The position numbers were made by a program, and so were the translations under genes. A stretch of 15,376 nt of DNA from Burkholderiales bacterium (GTDB lineage: Bacteria; Pseudomonadota; Gammaproteobacteria; Burkholderiales; Burkholderiaceae), in NCBI GenBank assembly GCA_947447845.1, contig CANFNO010000018.1, positions 1 to 15,376 on the forward strand, written 5' to 3'. Below are positions 6,378-13,217 of this stretch, in pieces (position 1 is the first letter of the stretch; the number at the start of each line of letters is the position of its first letter). Under the pieces are notes generated by a model. It saw nothing but the letters and a program-made list of their open reading frames with translations, did no database searches and was not told the DNA's origin.

Positions 6378-7367
6378 CTATTTTTGATACACCCGCACGT
6401 AGTCAACCACCATCTGGTCTGAGACAAAGTTGCCTGGTATGGCGCCTCCCAAGTCCCCTCCCATGGCCAGGTTAAGGATCAGGTACTGCGGGTTGTCAAA
6501 GGGCCAGGTGCTGTTGTCGAAACCAACCGGCTTGCTGTATGTAAAGTAGGTTACGTCGTCCACCGCAAGTGCTAACTTGTTCTCGTTCCACAGGAGTTGG
6601 TAGTTGTGAAAATTGGTGCAAGCATTGCTGACCGCCTTGCTGGAGCCCTGTCCCACGCCGAGTGAGCCATTGAAGTAGTTGTAGGCCCGGGTGTGAATGG
6701 TGCCAAGCACCAGGAACTTGTCGGCAAGGCTGGTGCCACGTTGTTCCATCAGGTCAATTTCACCATCTTCAGGCCATACGCCGCCAGTACCCAAGGCCCA
6801 AATCGCGGGCCAGGTGCCCAGGCTGCAAGGCAGCTTGGCACGCACGTCAAAGAAGCCGTAAGTCCAATTTGCCTTGCCGCGTGTGATGAGTCGGGCTGAC
6901 GTGTAGCCCTGGCCTCCATAGTCGCCAGCTGCGGTGAGGCTTTCCTTGCGCGCGGTAACAACCAAGTTGCCGCCCAGTACCTTGGAATTTTCTAGACGAC
7001 TGGAGGCGTAGTACTGCGTCTCATTGTTGTACCAGCCGAGTCTATTTCGCTCGGTGTCATAGCCCCATTTACTCGAATCCGGCAAGCCGTCCACACCAAA
7101 TTCGTCCGACCAAACTAAGCGATTCATGCCCGCCAGTGCGGCAGCTGGAGGAATGGTCGGCACTGGAGGGATAACCGGCGAGGACGCAGGTTCTACCGGT
7201 GCTGATGCGACTGGTGGAATGGTCGGCACTGAAGGGATAACCGGTGAAGACACTGGTTCCTCCGGTGCTGAGGCGACTGGGATACTGGTCCCACCACCAC
7301 CTCCGCCGCAACCCGCCAACAGTCCACAGGCGAGCCAGACGAAGGCGTTAGCAGTGACGTCTGGCAT
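6378..7367 (-). CDS. GH16 endo-beta-1,3-glucanase (laminarinase), lipoprotein
   Basis: 329 aa. Lipobox L17-A-G-C20 followed by a Gly run and a Pro-rich stalk (31-74) made of two 22-residue repeats. The catalytic domain (about 83-328) begins LVWSDEF and ends VVDYVRVYQK, the standard start and finish of bacterial GH16 laminarinases. GWYNNETQYY (111-120) and WPAIWALG (186-193) are substrate-cleft motifs. The active site WPEDGEIDLMEQ gives nucleophile E203, D205 and acid/base E208, all present. The family cleaves internal beta-1,3 bonds in laminarin-type glucans with retention. It probably sits on the outer membrane, with the stalk holding the domain away from the surface. Its ATG shares one base with the TGA of the GH81 gene (TGATG), so the pair is translationally coupled. 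Confidence 0.95.
   Translation of the reverse strand: MPDVTANAFVWLACGLLAGCGGGGGGTSIPVASAPEEPVSSPVIPSVPTIPPVASAPVEPASSPVIPPVPTIPPAAALAGMNRLVWSDEFGVDGLPDSSKWGYDTERNRLGWYNNETQYYASSRLENSKVLGGNLVVTARKESLTAAGDYGGQGYTSARLITRGKANWTYGFFDVRAKLPCSLGTWPAIWALGTGGVWPEDGEIDLMEQRGTSLADKFLVLGTIHTRAYNYFNGSLGVGQGSSKAVSNACTNFHNYQLLWNENKLALAVDDVTYFTYSKPVGFDNSTWPFDNPQYLILNLAMGGDLGGAIPGNFVSDQMVVDYVRVYQK
7146..7277 (-). repeat. 66-bp tandem duplication encoding the Pro-rich stalk of the GH16 protein
   Basis: Two consecutive 66-bp units (7277-7212 and 7211-7146) encode VASAPEEPVSSPVIPSVPTI-PP and VASAPVEPASSPVIPPVPTI-PP. They differ at only a handful of bases, which implies recent slippage duplication. Stalk length could vary between strains. 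Confidence 0.85.
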
Positions 7368-9628
7368 CAGATTCGCCCGAGCGTTCCCGGCGCAACGGTC
7401 AGGGTTTTGCCGTCGCTGAACTTGACGCTGATGGGAGACTTTCCTGCGTTGTATGCAAGATAAGTTCTTCCCCCATCCCCCCGCTTGAACACGCTATAGA
7501 ACGTGGTGTTTGCGGTTACCGTCAGATCTACCGCACCCATTTCCTGAAGGCTCAAGAGCCAGTGCAAGGCATGGCTGCGGGTGTCGCCCAGTTCAAACGA
7601 GCCCCAGCGGTTCCATGCTGCAAGTCCAGCCGCAGGGTCGGCCAACCCGAGATATTGGGCGAATATGTCCTGCCAGATATCGGGCGGATTGATCTTCTTT
7701 CCGCGCGATTCCCAGAGGGCAATTTCAGGTTTGAGCGCGGCCACGTTGCGCTTTACAAAAGCCGGGTCCGTGGCCAGATAGGTGGAAGCTGTCGTAAGTG
7801 GCAGGATGTTGATTCCCTTGATCTGCCGCGGGTCATCAATCCACCAGGTGTTGTGGGCAATCATGCCGCCAAAGACCTGGCTGACTTCGATGTTCTTATA
7901 TTCAGGTGGCAGCACCTTGCCATGAATGTCAAACCAGTAGTGATTGATCGCCTGCACCTCCGTGCTGTACAGGTACACGCCCAAGTCGCGCAGGGCTGTG
8001 TCGCCATGCACCTCAGCCCAAAGGATGATGCCCGCCCAGGCGTTGATTGCCTCTGAGGACGATTCCTGGTTGTTGCCCATGTCCCCCATTCCGATACCGG
8101 AGGCCCACGAGTGCCCTTCATACGGGTCGAAGTTGCGCAGGAACGGGAAGTCAGACCCACCACGCCTGGGGTTCGCAATGTCGTCGACCAGTAGCTTTAT
8201 CATGCCGCCCCATTTGTCGTCAGCCGCCCAGGCCGGGTCACGCAGCGCGATCTCGGCGGCAGCGCGTATCCAGTAGCCATAGGTGAAGTGGTGGTCGTTG
8301 AGTTGCTCGACGGTGAAGAATTCTTCCGGATAGCTGGCGACAGTGCCTTGTCCCTTGTCGAAGTGAAAATAGGTGCTGCCTTCTCCCGAGAGCCACTGTT
8401 CCGCACGCCCTTTGACCAGGGCCAGCAGTTTGTCGCGCGTCTCGAGGTCCCCCTGTTGTTCGGCTACGTCCATTAGTTTCAGGATGCGCTGCAGGCCTTT
8501 GCCTTGCCAGTAGGGGCCCTTGCCTTCTTCCAGCATCATGCGGCGGGCATTGCGCACATCGGCCTTGAGTACATCGCGCAGTTCGCCGCTGCGCGGGCCT
8601 TCGGATACGCCTGGCCAAAAGGGTACAAAACCGTTGTACGTCGCAGTTGTTTTGAACTGTGAGGCCTGCAGCAAGCGGATGGGTCCGCGAATACTTTCAT
8701 ACGACGCCCCGAGCTTGCTTTCAACAGCCGGGTTGTTAAACCAGTGGTGCGGATACAGACCCAACAGGAGACCGACCTCCGGGCCTTCCATGGTCTTGGT
8801 GGCCGCGCTGAAGGTGGTCTCCACCTGACTGGCCTGTCTATCAAACTTCCATTCCACCGAAGTGCTTTGAACAAAGGCATAGGCATGGCGCGTAAACAAT
8901 GCCAAAGTTTCCGGTTTGCCATCAGGCAGCGCAGCTGCACTGACATATCCCTTACCTGAAGGGAGGTGGGCAATCCACTCGGCGTCCGACACTTTCTCCC
9001 AGGTCGCACCCTGCGGTGCAAACAGCGCATAGTCTTTGCCTGCAGCGGACAAGGCCAGTACCTTTGCATCGGTGCCCTGCACCACACGCTGGGCGGCCTG
9101 GGGCAGGCGCAAACGCAAGTCACCCCGGCTGATGTTGACTTGCGCATACGGCATACCGTGGGCCACGGTGACTTGCAAGTCATCCGCACCACGCGCCATG
9201 GAAATATTCACCGACCAGTCGCCTGCACCCGCCAGTTTGGCCGGACCTGGCTCGAACGCGACAGGTGACAAGAGCAGGGGGTTCCGGTGTGGGTATTGGA
9301 TTACCGTGTCTTTGCGCTCTGTGTCCACCACGACTTTGGAAGGCAGCGCAAACTCTAAACCTTGTGCCGTGGTGCGTACCGTCATCGGTTGCACGAAAAG
9401 TGCCTCGGGTTTGTTGCTGTAGAGCAAAGTGGAATACCACTGCGCGGTGGGAGCCGCCTTGCCCAACATGGCTTCGGTTCGTAGTTCCGCCCGGGGTACG
9501 GCGCGGTCACCCGTCTTGGGGGTTGCGTAGTAGGTTCCTGCCCCCAGTTTGACGGGTTGCGCGAAGGCAGTCCCCGTCCCCGCCACGACCATGCAGAGCG
9601 GCAACAGGTAGATCGGCAGTCTTTTCAT
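7367..9628 (-). CDS. GH81 endo-beta-1,3-glucanase, secreted
   Basis: 753 aa from the chosen ATG at 9628 (MKRLPIYLL), which gives a classical signal peptide cut after A23 (AFA|Q) and has GGAA about seven bases upstream. A TTG at 9643 and an ATG at 9634 are alternatives. GH81 landmarks are in order: QWYSTLLYS (63-71), LYPHHW (291-296), NDHHFTYGYW (444-453), FDPYEGHSWASG (500-511) and GNNQESSSEA (518-527). The Asp of NDHH (D445) and the Glu pair of QESSSE (E522, E526) are the family's catalytic positions. The length suits the bare GH81 catalytic core, with no added binding module. The family is inverting and endo-acting on beta-1,3-glucan, including insoluble or triple-helical forms. There is no lipobox, so it is probably free in the periplasm or exported. 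It is first in the operon with GH16, behind operator 9673-9684. Confidence 0.93.
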   Translation of the reverse strand: MKRLPIYLLPLCMVVAGTGTAFAQPVKLGAGTYYATPKTGDRAVPRAELRTEAMLGKAAPTAQWYSTLLYSNKPEALFVQPMTVRTTAQGLEFALPSKVVVDTERKDTVIQYPHRNPLLLSPVAFEPGPAKLAGAGDWSVNISMARGADDLQVTVAHGMPYAQVNISRGDLRLRLPQAAQRVVQGTDAKVLALSAAGKDYALFAPQGATWEKVSDAEWIAHLPSGKGYVSAAALPDGKPETLALFTRHAYAFVQSTSVEWKFDRQASQVETTFSAATKTMEGPEVGLLLGLYPHHWFNNPAVESKLGASYESIRGPIRLLQASQFKTTATYNGFVPFWPGVSEGPRSGELRDVLKADVRNARRMMLEEGKGPYWQGKGLQRILKLMDVAEQQGDLETRDKLLALVKGRAEQWLSGEGSTYFHFDKGQGTVASYPEEFFTVEQLNDHHFTYGYWIRAAAEIALRDPAWAADDKWGGMIKLLVDDIANPRRGGSDFPFLRNFDPYEGHSWASGIGMGDMGNNQESSSEAINAWAGIILWAEVHGDTALRDLGVYLYSTEVQAINHYWFDIHGKVLPPEYKNIEVSQVFGGMIAHNTWWIDDPRQIKGINILPLTTASTYLATDPAFVKRNVAALKPEIALWESRGKKINPPDIWQDIFAQYLGLADPAAGLAAWNRWGSFELGDTRSHALHWLLSLQEMGAVDLTVTANTTFYSVFKRGDGGRTYLAYNAGKSPISVKFSDGKTLTVAPGTLGRI

Positions 9629-9664
9629 GGGCATTTCCAGCAAGTTATTTTGGTACAGATTCGC

Positions 9665-9693
9665 ATAATATTGAAAGCGCTTTCTTTATTCCA
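9665..9693 (-). promoter_or_regulatory. Candidate promoter of the GH81-GH16 operon
   Basis: TATTAT (9670-9665) is a good -10 on the minus strand. The -35 17 bases upstream, TGGAAT (9693-9688), is poor. The operator palindrome fills the spacer, a normal repression site, and the start codon lies 37 bases past the -10. The -10 is plausible; the -35 is a guess. Confidence 0.35.
9673..9684. promoter_or_regulatory. LacI-family-type operator upstream of GH81
   Basis: GAAAGCGCTTTC, a perfect 12-bp palindrome, lies 45 bases before the GH81 ATG in the 228-base divergent intergenic region. It is identical in core to the sites at 6237-6248 and 9818-9829. Confidence 0.85.
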
Positions 9694-9805
9694 GAACTTT
9701 ACGCCGAACCGAGGGAATACCCCAACGCCGTGCAAGCTTTTGGTCAAAACTTTTTGTGCAGACTAGGGAAAACACTGTGCACGGAATGACCAAATGAGGA
9801 GATCA

Positions 9806-9811
9806 TAAAAT
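9806..9811 (+). promoter_or_regulatory. Possible -10 element of the porin-GH17 operon
   Basis: TAAAAT matches the -10 consensus at five of six bases and ends six bases before the operator at 9817-9830, so the start point would fall in the operator. I see no convincing -35 at 16-18 bases upstream; activation or an extended site would be needed. Confidence 0.3.
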
Positions 9812-9816
9812 TCCAT

Positions 9817-9830
9817 TGAAAGCGCTTTCA
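9817..9830. promoter_or_regulatory. LacI-family-type operator upstream of the porin-GH17 operon
   Basis: TGAAAGCGCTTTCA, a perfect 14-bp palindrome, ends 26 bases before the porin ATG. Its centre is 145 bp from the operator of the divergent GH81 operon, so one repressor dimer at each site could also loop the region (inference). Confidence 0.87.
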
Positions 9831-9856
9831 CAAATGCACTGCGGGCATCAATCACT

Positions 9857-11203
9857 ATGAAAATTCTTCCCCATATAAACAAGCAACTTCACGTTGTTCA
9901 GGCAGTGCTTGCGGTGTTGACTTTGTCAGCCGCTTGCCCGAGCCAAGCCGTTGATTTCGGTCCCGACGGCATGTTCAGCCTGAATGGCTTTGCCGAGGTC
10001 ACGACCAGTATGCAAGGGAGCTATTGTCAGCAGTGCCAGGTGGCACCCAGCACAGCCAGCAAGCAAATCCGAAACTCGGACGCGATCATCCCTGGTAAAG
10101 CCTACCGTGACACCGTGATGTTGAACTGGCAGTTTCAACCCGATCTGAGCTTCAAGTACGATTTGGGACGGGGCTTCAAAGCTGGCGGCAAATTTAGCCA
10201 GCGCTGGCGCGAAGCCTATGTGGATGGCTTCAACATTGAAACGCGGTATGGCGGTGCAGTCGATGTACCCGACTATTGGTACAACAAAAACCTGTCACTT
10301 AGCCATGAAGACTACGGAACGGCAACCATAGGTGCAATGACCACGCGCGGATGGTCGGTCGCAGACTATCCATACGGCGGCAACGTCGGCCTGTCATCCG
10401 CCTGGGGGGCCAGTGGTGCTGGCTACGGCATGCTGACAAACGCCCTGCGCGTGGCCTCCCGCACACTCGATGTGGCTGAAGGTGACTTATTTCTGGAAGC
10501 TACCTACGATCAAGGCAATACCAATTTCACGCGCCTCAAGCCGGAATTCCTCGAAATATATGCCCAGTACCACAAGGGCGACCTGGTTATTGACGGTGTG
10601 TTGCAAGATGCCACCAACGGCGGTCCGGGCGCATGGGGCCACGCACCATTCAGCGGTGTGACACCGTTCTCACCGGACGACAAGAACCCGGCACTCCAAA
10701 GCACCCACCAATCCATCGCCATGCTGATGGCGCGCTACCAGGCCACCAGCCAGATCGAACTGACCGCGGGCGTGCGGCGCAACGAATGGAAGGGCGCCAG
10801 CCTGGTCTACAACGCGGTCACGAATTGGACCACTGCCTTCAACGTGGATTTCAACAACATCAACTACCCCGGCTACTCGGCCGTGTCATATGACACGATG
10901 TTGGGCTTGCGCTACCGCGTGAATAAATGGATTTTGTCGACTGGCATGGTTTATCTGGGTACGGCTGAAACCAACAATCCGTCAGAGCGCGGCCAAAGCA
11001 ACTCGGCGCTCGTTAACACGCTCAATGCCAACTACGAGTTCGGTAATGGCTTGCTCTTTGAATCCACCTTCGGAATGGTTCATTACAACAAGCGGGGGCT
11101 TTCACCCATGTCCATGCCGGGCAACAGTGACTTCAGCAATGTGGACTCCCGAATCACCCAGGATGGCCGCTGGTTGACCATCGGCATGCTCTACGCCTTT
11201 TAA
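9857..11203 (+). CDS. Outer-membrane porin-like beta-barrel (448 aa)
   Basis: The N-terminus has a signal peptide with a likely cut at SQA31|VDF. Cys27 sits in LSAAC, but position -3 is Ser and the protein is a barrel, so a lipid anchor is unlikely. The mature chain of about 417 residues alternates strands rich in Tyr/Trp/Phe with Gly/Asn/Asp turns and ends WLTIGMLYAF with a terminal Phe, the outer-membrane assembly signal. Strand-like blocks include LSFKYDLGRGFKAGGKFSQR, IELTAGVRRNEW and TMLGLRYRVNKWILSTGMVY. A CQQC pair (52-55) is unusual for a porin. I do not recognise the family, and it is not obviously similar to the barrel at 294-1382. It is first gene of an operator-controlled operon with GH17, so oligosaccharide uptake is inferred. 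The Shine-Dalgarno sequence is weak. Confidence 0.75.
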   Translation: MKILPHINKQLHVVQAVLAVLTLSAACPSQAVDFGPDGMFSLNGFAEVTTSMQGSYCQQCQVAPSTASKQIRNSDAIIPGKAYRDTVMLNWQFQPDLSFKYDLGRGFKAGGKFSQRWREAYVDGFNIETRYGGAVDVPDYWYNKNLSLSHEDYGTATIGAMTTRGWSVADYPYGGNVGLSSAWGASGAGYGMLTNALRVASRTLDVAEGDLFLEATYDQGNTNFTRLKPEFLEIYAQYHKGDLVIDGVLQDATNGGPGAWGHAPFSGVTPFSPDDKNPALQSTHQSIAMLMARYQATSQIELTAGVRRNEWKGASLVYNAVTNWTTAFNVDFNNINYPGYSAVSYDTMLGLRYRVNKWILSTGMVYLGTAETNNPSERGQSNSALVNTLNANYEFGNGLLFESTFGMVHYNKRGLSPMSMPGNSDFSNVDSRITQDGRWLTIGMLYAF

Positions 11204-11228
11204 ATAGACAACGACTGAGAGCCACACC

Positions 11229-13151
11229 ATGCGTTCCCATACTCTTTTCTCATTTCATTCCACGGCCAACCGCTTGGCGCACGGGAGTATTGCCCTTGTC
11301 GCATCGCTGGTGCTCGCAGCCTGCGGTGGCGGTGGCACCACCTCCGACAACGGCGCTACTACCGCAAACACGGTCAGCAACAATGGTTCCATACAAAGCG
11401 GATTACGCGCGCTGCCTTCAGACTATTCAACCCGTAGGGCTGCGTCGTATTCACCGTTTCGCACGACCAATCGTGATGCCGAGATTCCTACAGAAGCCAA
11501 CATCAAACAAGACCTGGATTTGCTCCATGCCAGTGGCGTAGGCCTTATCCGCCTGTTTGATAGCCAGGCCAAGACATCGGCCTTAATACTGAAAGTCATC
11601 AGCGAAAATCCTCTTCTGGACCTCAAGGTGCACCTCGGAGCGTACGTGAATACCTTTGAGTACTGGGGTCAGAGCGCATCCGAACAAGCAAGCATCCAGG
11701 CGGGCAATAGTGAAGAGCTGGCACGCTGCGTTGCCTTGGCCAATTCTTACCCGGACATTGTGGAAGCTGTGAGCGTGGGTAACGAGACCATGGTGAGTTG
11801 GTCCATCGTGCCGATTTCAACTCGGCAGATGGCCGCGTACGTTCGCACAGTACGTAGCCAAATCGTGCAGCCAGTGACGTCTGATGACGACTGGTCATTC
11901 TATTCCGGTGGCCTGCCACATCACCCGGCAGAAAATCAGGCCGCTGAGGTGCTGGCTGAATTGGATTTTGTCTCAATGCATACCTATGCTCATGAAGCGG
12001 CCAAGTTCGATCTGTTTGACTGGCGACAAAAGTCTGCGTCTGCTGGACCAGAGCGTGCCAATGCAATGATGGTTGCCGCCATGACCAAGACGAAACAGGA
12101 CTACGCGGGGGTTCGTTCCTTCATGGATAGTGTTGGCAAAGCCAAACTGCCCATCGTCATCGGAGAAACCGGTTGGAAGGGCGTCGACTCGGGCGGAAGC
12201 AACGGGCAATATCGCTACTACGCAAGCCCTGCGAATCAAAGGCGCTACATCGGCGACCTGTTGTTGTGGGCTGACGGACTGCGTGCAGGGGGAAGTCTCA
12301 GGAACGTCTTCTACTTCGAAGCCTTTGATGAACCCTGGAAGGGCGGCGACGACAAGTGGGGCCTATTCAACGTCAGCCGACAGGCGCGGTATGCAATTCA
12401 GGGCCAGAACCTCAAGAAAGAAGTGGTGACCGCCGGGGCAACCTACGCGTACGAGCCAGTAAGCTCTACCGACTTGCTCTATTTCACCGCACCAGCGGTG
12501 AACACTGCTGTCAGTGCGAACAAGTTCTATGTATATGGCGACACTCTCCCAAGCGATGCACTCAAAGCCGTACAGTATTGGACCAGCCCAGCTCCTACAT
12601 TAAACGGAATTCGAATCGACGCTTTTTGTGGAGCCGTATGTCAGGCAGTTGCAACAGAGGATGCCACAGCGCCTTTGTCCTCGGATGGCGGTAACTATTG
12701 GAAGATCACGCCCAAAGCAATACTGGATGGCTCCGACAAAAATGATAGCTATGGATGGGGTGTTTTGTACCACCCGACCGGGGATTTTGGGTTCCTGACG
12801 GAGAACCTGTCTGCATATCAAAATGGAACTTTAAACTTCTTGGTCAGTACAACTTACCCGGGCAAGATTGAAATTGGGCTGAGCAGCGACACCGAAGATG
12901 GAGTTACACAGGAGGCATACGTTGCCTTCGGCAGCGGTCAATATGGTTACTGCAACACAGGAGCCTGGTGTCAGGTTTCCATACCGTTAAGTCTCTTTAG
13001 GGCTGCAAATACAAATATCGACCTGAGCCGGGTAATCAACCGATTTGTCATTGCTGACAAGTTTGCAGACACAGGCAAAAACCCGAAAGTTGCCGCGGAG
13101 GTCAACAACCTTCCGGTAATCCGCGTCGACGCGATTTACTACAGCAAGTAG
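11229..13151 (+). CDS. GH17 beta-1,3-glucanase lipoprotein with C-terminal beta-sandwich domain
   Basis: 640 aa. Lipobox L29-A-A-C32 followed by GGGG. The (beta/alpha)8 GH17 domain spans about 57-395: LDLLHASGVGLIRLFD (96-111), acid/base E186 in VSVGNETMVSW, DFVSMHTYAH (246-255), nucleophile E313 in VIGETGW, and the late motif FYFEAFDEPWKG (361-372). Both catalytic Glu are present. GH17 enzymes are retaining and act on linear beta-1,3-glucans. Residues about 410-640 form an extra domain with Cys pairs (CGAVC, 467-471; CNTGAWC, 575-581) and a YGWGVLYHPTGDFGF segment; it looks like a binding beta-sandwich related in style to ExoP-type galactose-binding domains, but I cannot name it. It lies 25 bases after the porin gene with no terminator between, so the two are co-transcribed. 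It probably works at the cell surface. Confidence 0.92.
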   Translation: MRSHTLFSFHSTANRLAHGSIALVASLVLAACGGGGTTSDNGATTANTVSNNGSIQSGLRALPSDYSTRRAASYSPFRTTNRDAEIPTEANIKQDLDLLHASGVGLIRLFDSQAKTSALILKVISENPLLDLKVHLGAYVNTFEYWGQSASEQASIQAGNSEELARCVALANSYPDIVEAVSVGNETMVSWSIVPISTRQMAAYVRTVRSQIVQPVTSDDDWSFYSGGLPHHPAENQAAEVLAELDFVSMHTYAHEAAKFDLFDWRQKSASAGPERANAMMVAAMTKTKQDYAGVRSFMDSVGKAKLPIVIGETGWKGVDSGGSNGQYRYYASPANQRRYIGDLLLWADGLRAGGSLRNVFYFEAFDEPWKGGDDKWGLFNVSRQARYAIQGQNLKKEVVTAGATYAYEPVSSTDLLYFTAPAVNTAVSANKFYVYGDTLPSDALKAVQYWTSPAPTLNGIRIDAFCGAVCQAVATEDATAPLSSDGGNYWKITPKAILDGSDKNDSYGWGVLYHPTGDFGFLTENLSAYQNGTLNFLVSTTYPGKIEIGLSSDTEDGVTQEAYVAFGSGQYGYCNTGAWCQVSIPLSLFRAANTNIDLSRVINRFVIADKFADTGKNPKVAAEVNNLPVIRVDAIYYSK

Positions 13152-13168
13152 TCCTTTCAATCTTGCTC

Positions 13169-13197
13169 AGGGCCACCTGCCACTAGGTGGCCCTTTT
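13169..13197 (+). terminator. Rho-independent terminator after the GH17 lipoprotein gene
   Basis: AGGGCCACCT (13169-13178) pairs perfectly with AGGTGGCCCT (13185-13194) over a 6-base loop and is followed by a run of T (13194-13197). It lies 17 bases after the GH17 stop and only 20 bases before the GH30 start, so it separates or attenuates GH30 expression. Confidence 0.85.
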
Positions 13198-13217
13198 CAT
13201 TTTCTGATTCTCACGCC

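Noticed and set aside
8536..9192. Minus-strand open frame of 218 codons inside GH81
   Set aside because: Different frame of the same strand with Arg/Pro/Cys-rich composition typical of a GC-rich shadow; the GH81 frame covers it with clear motifs.
9629..9643. TTG at 9643 and ATG at 9634 as the GH81 start
   Set aside because: Both add only MLEMP-type residues ahead of MKRLPIYLL and have poorer ribosome-site spacing; the ATG at 9628 gives a textbook signal peptide. Not excluded.
9923..9937. Lipobox-like LSAAC in the porin signal peptide
   Set aside because: The residue at -3 from Cys is Ser rather than Leu/Val/Ile, and the protein is a barrel ending in Phe with a good SQA|V signal-peptidase I site.
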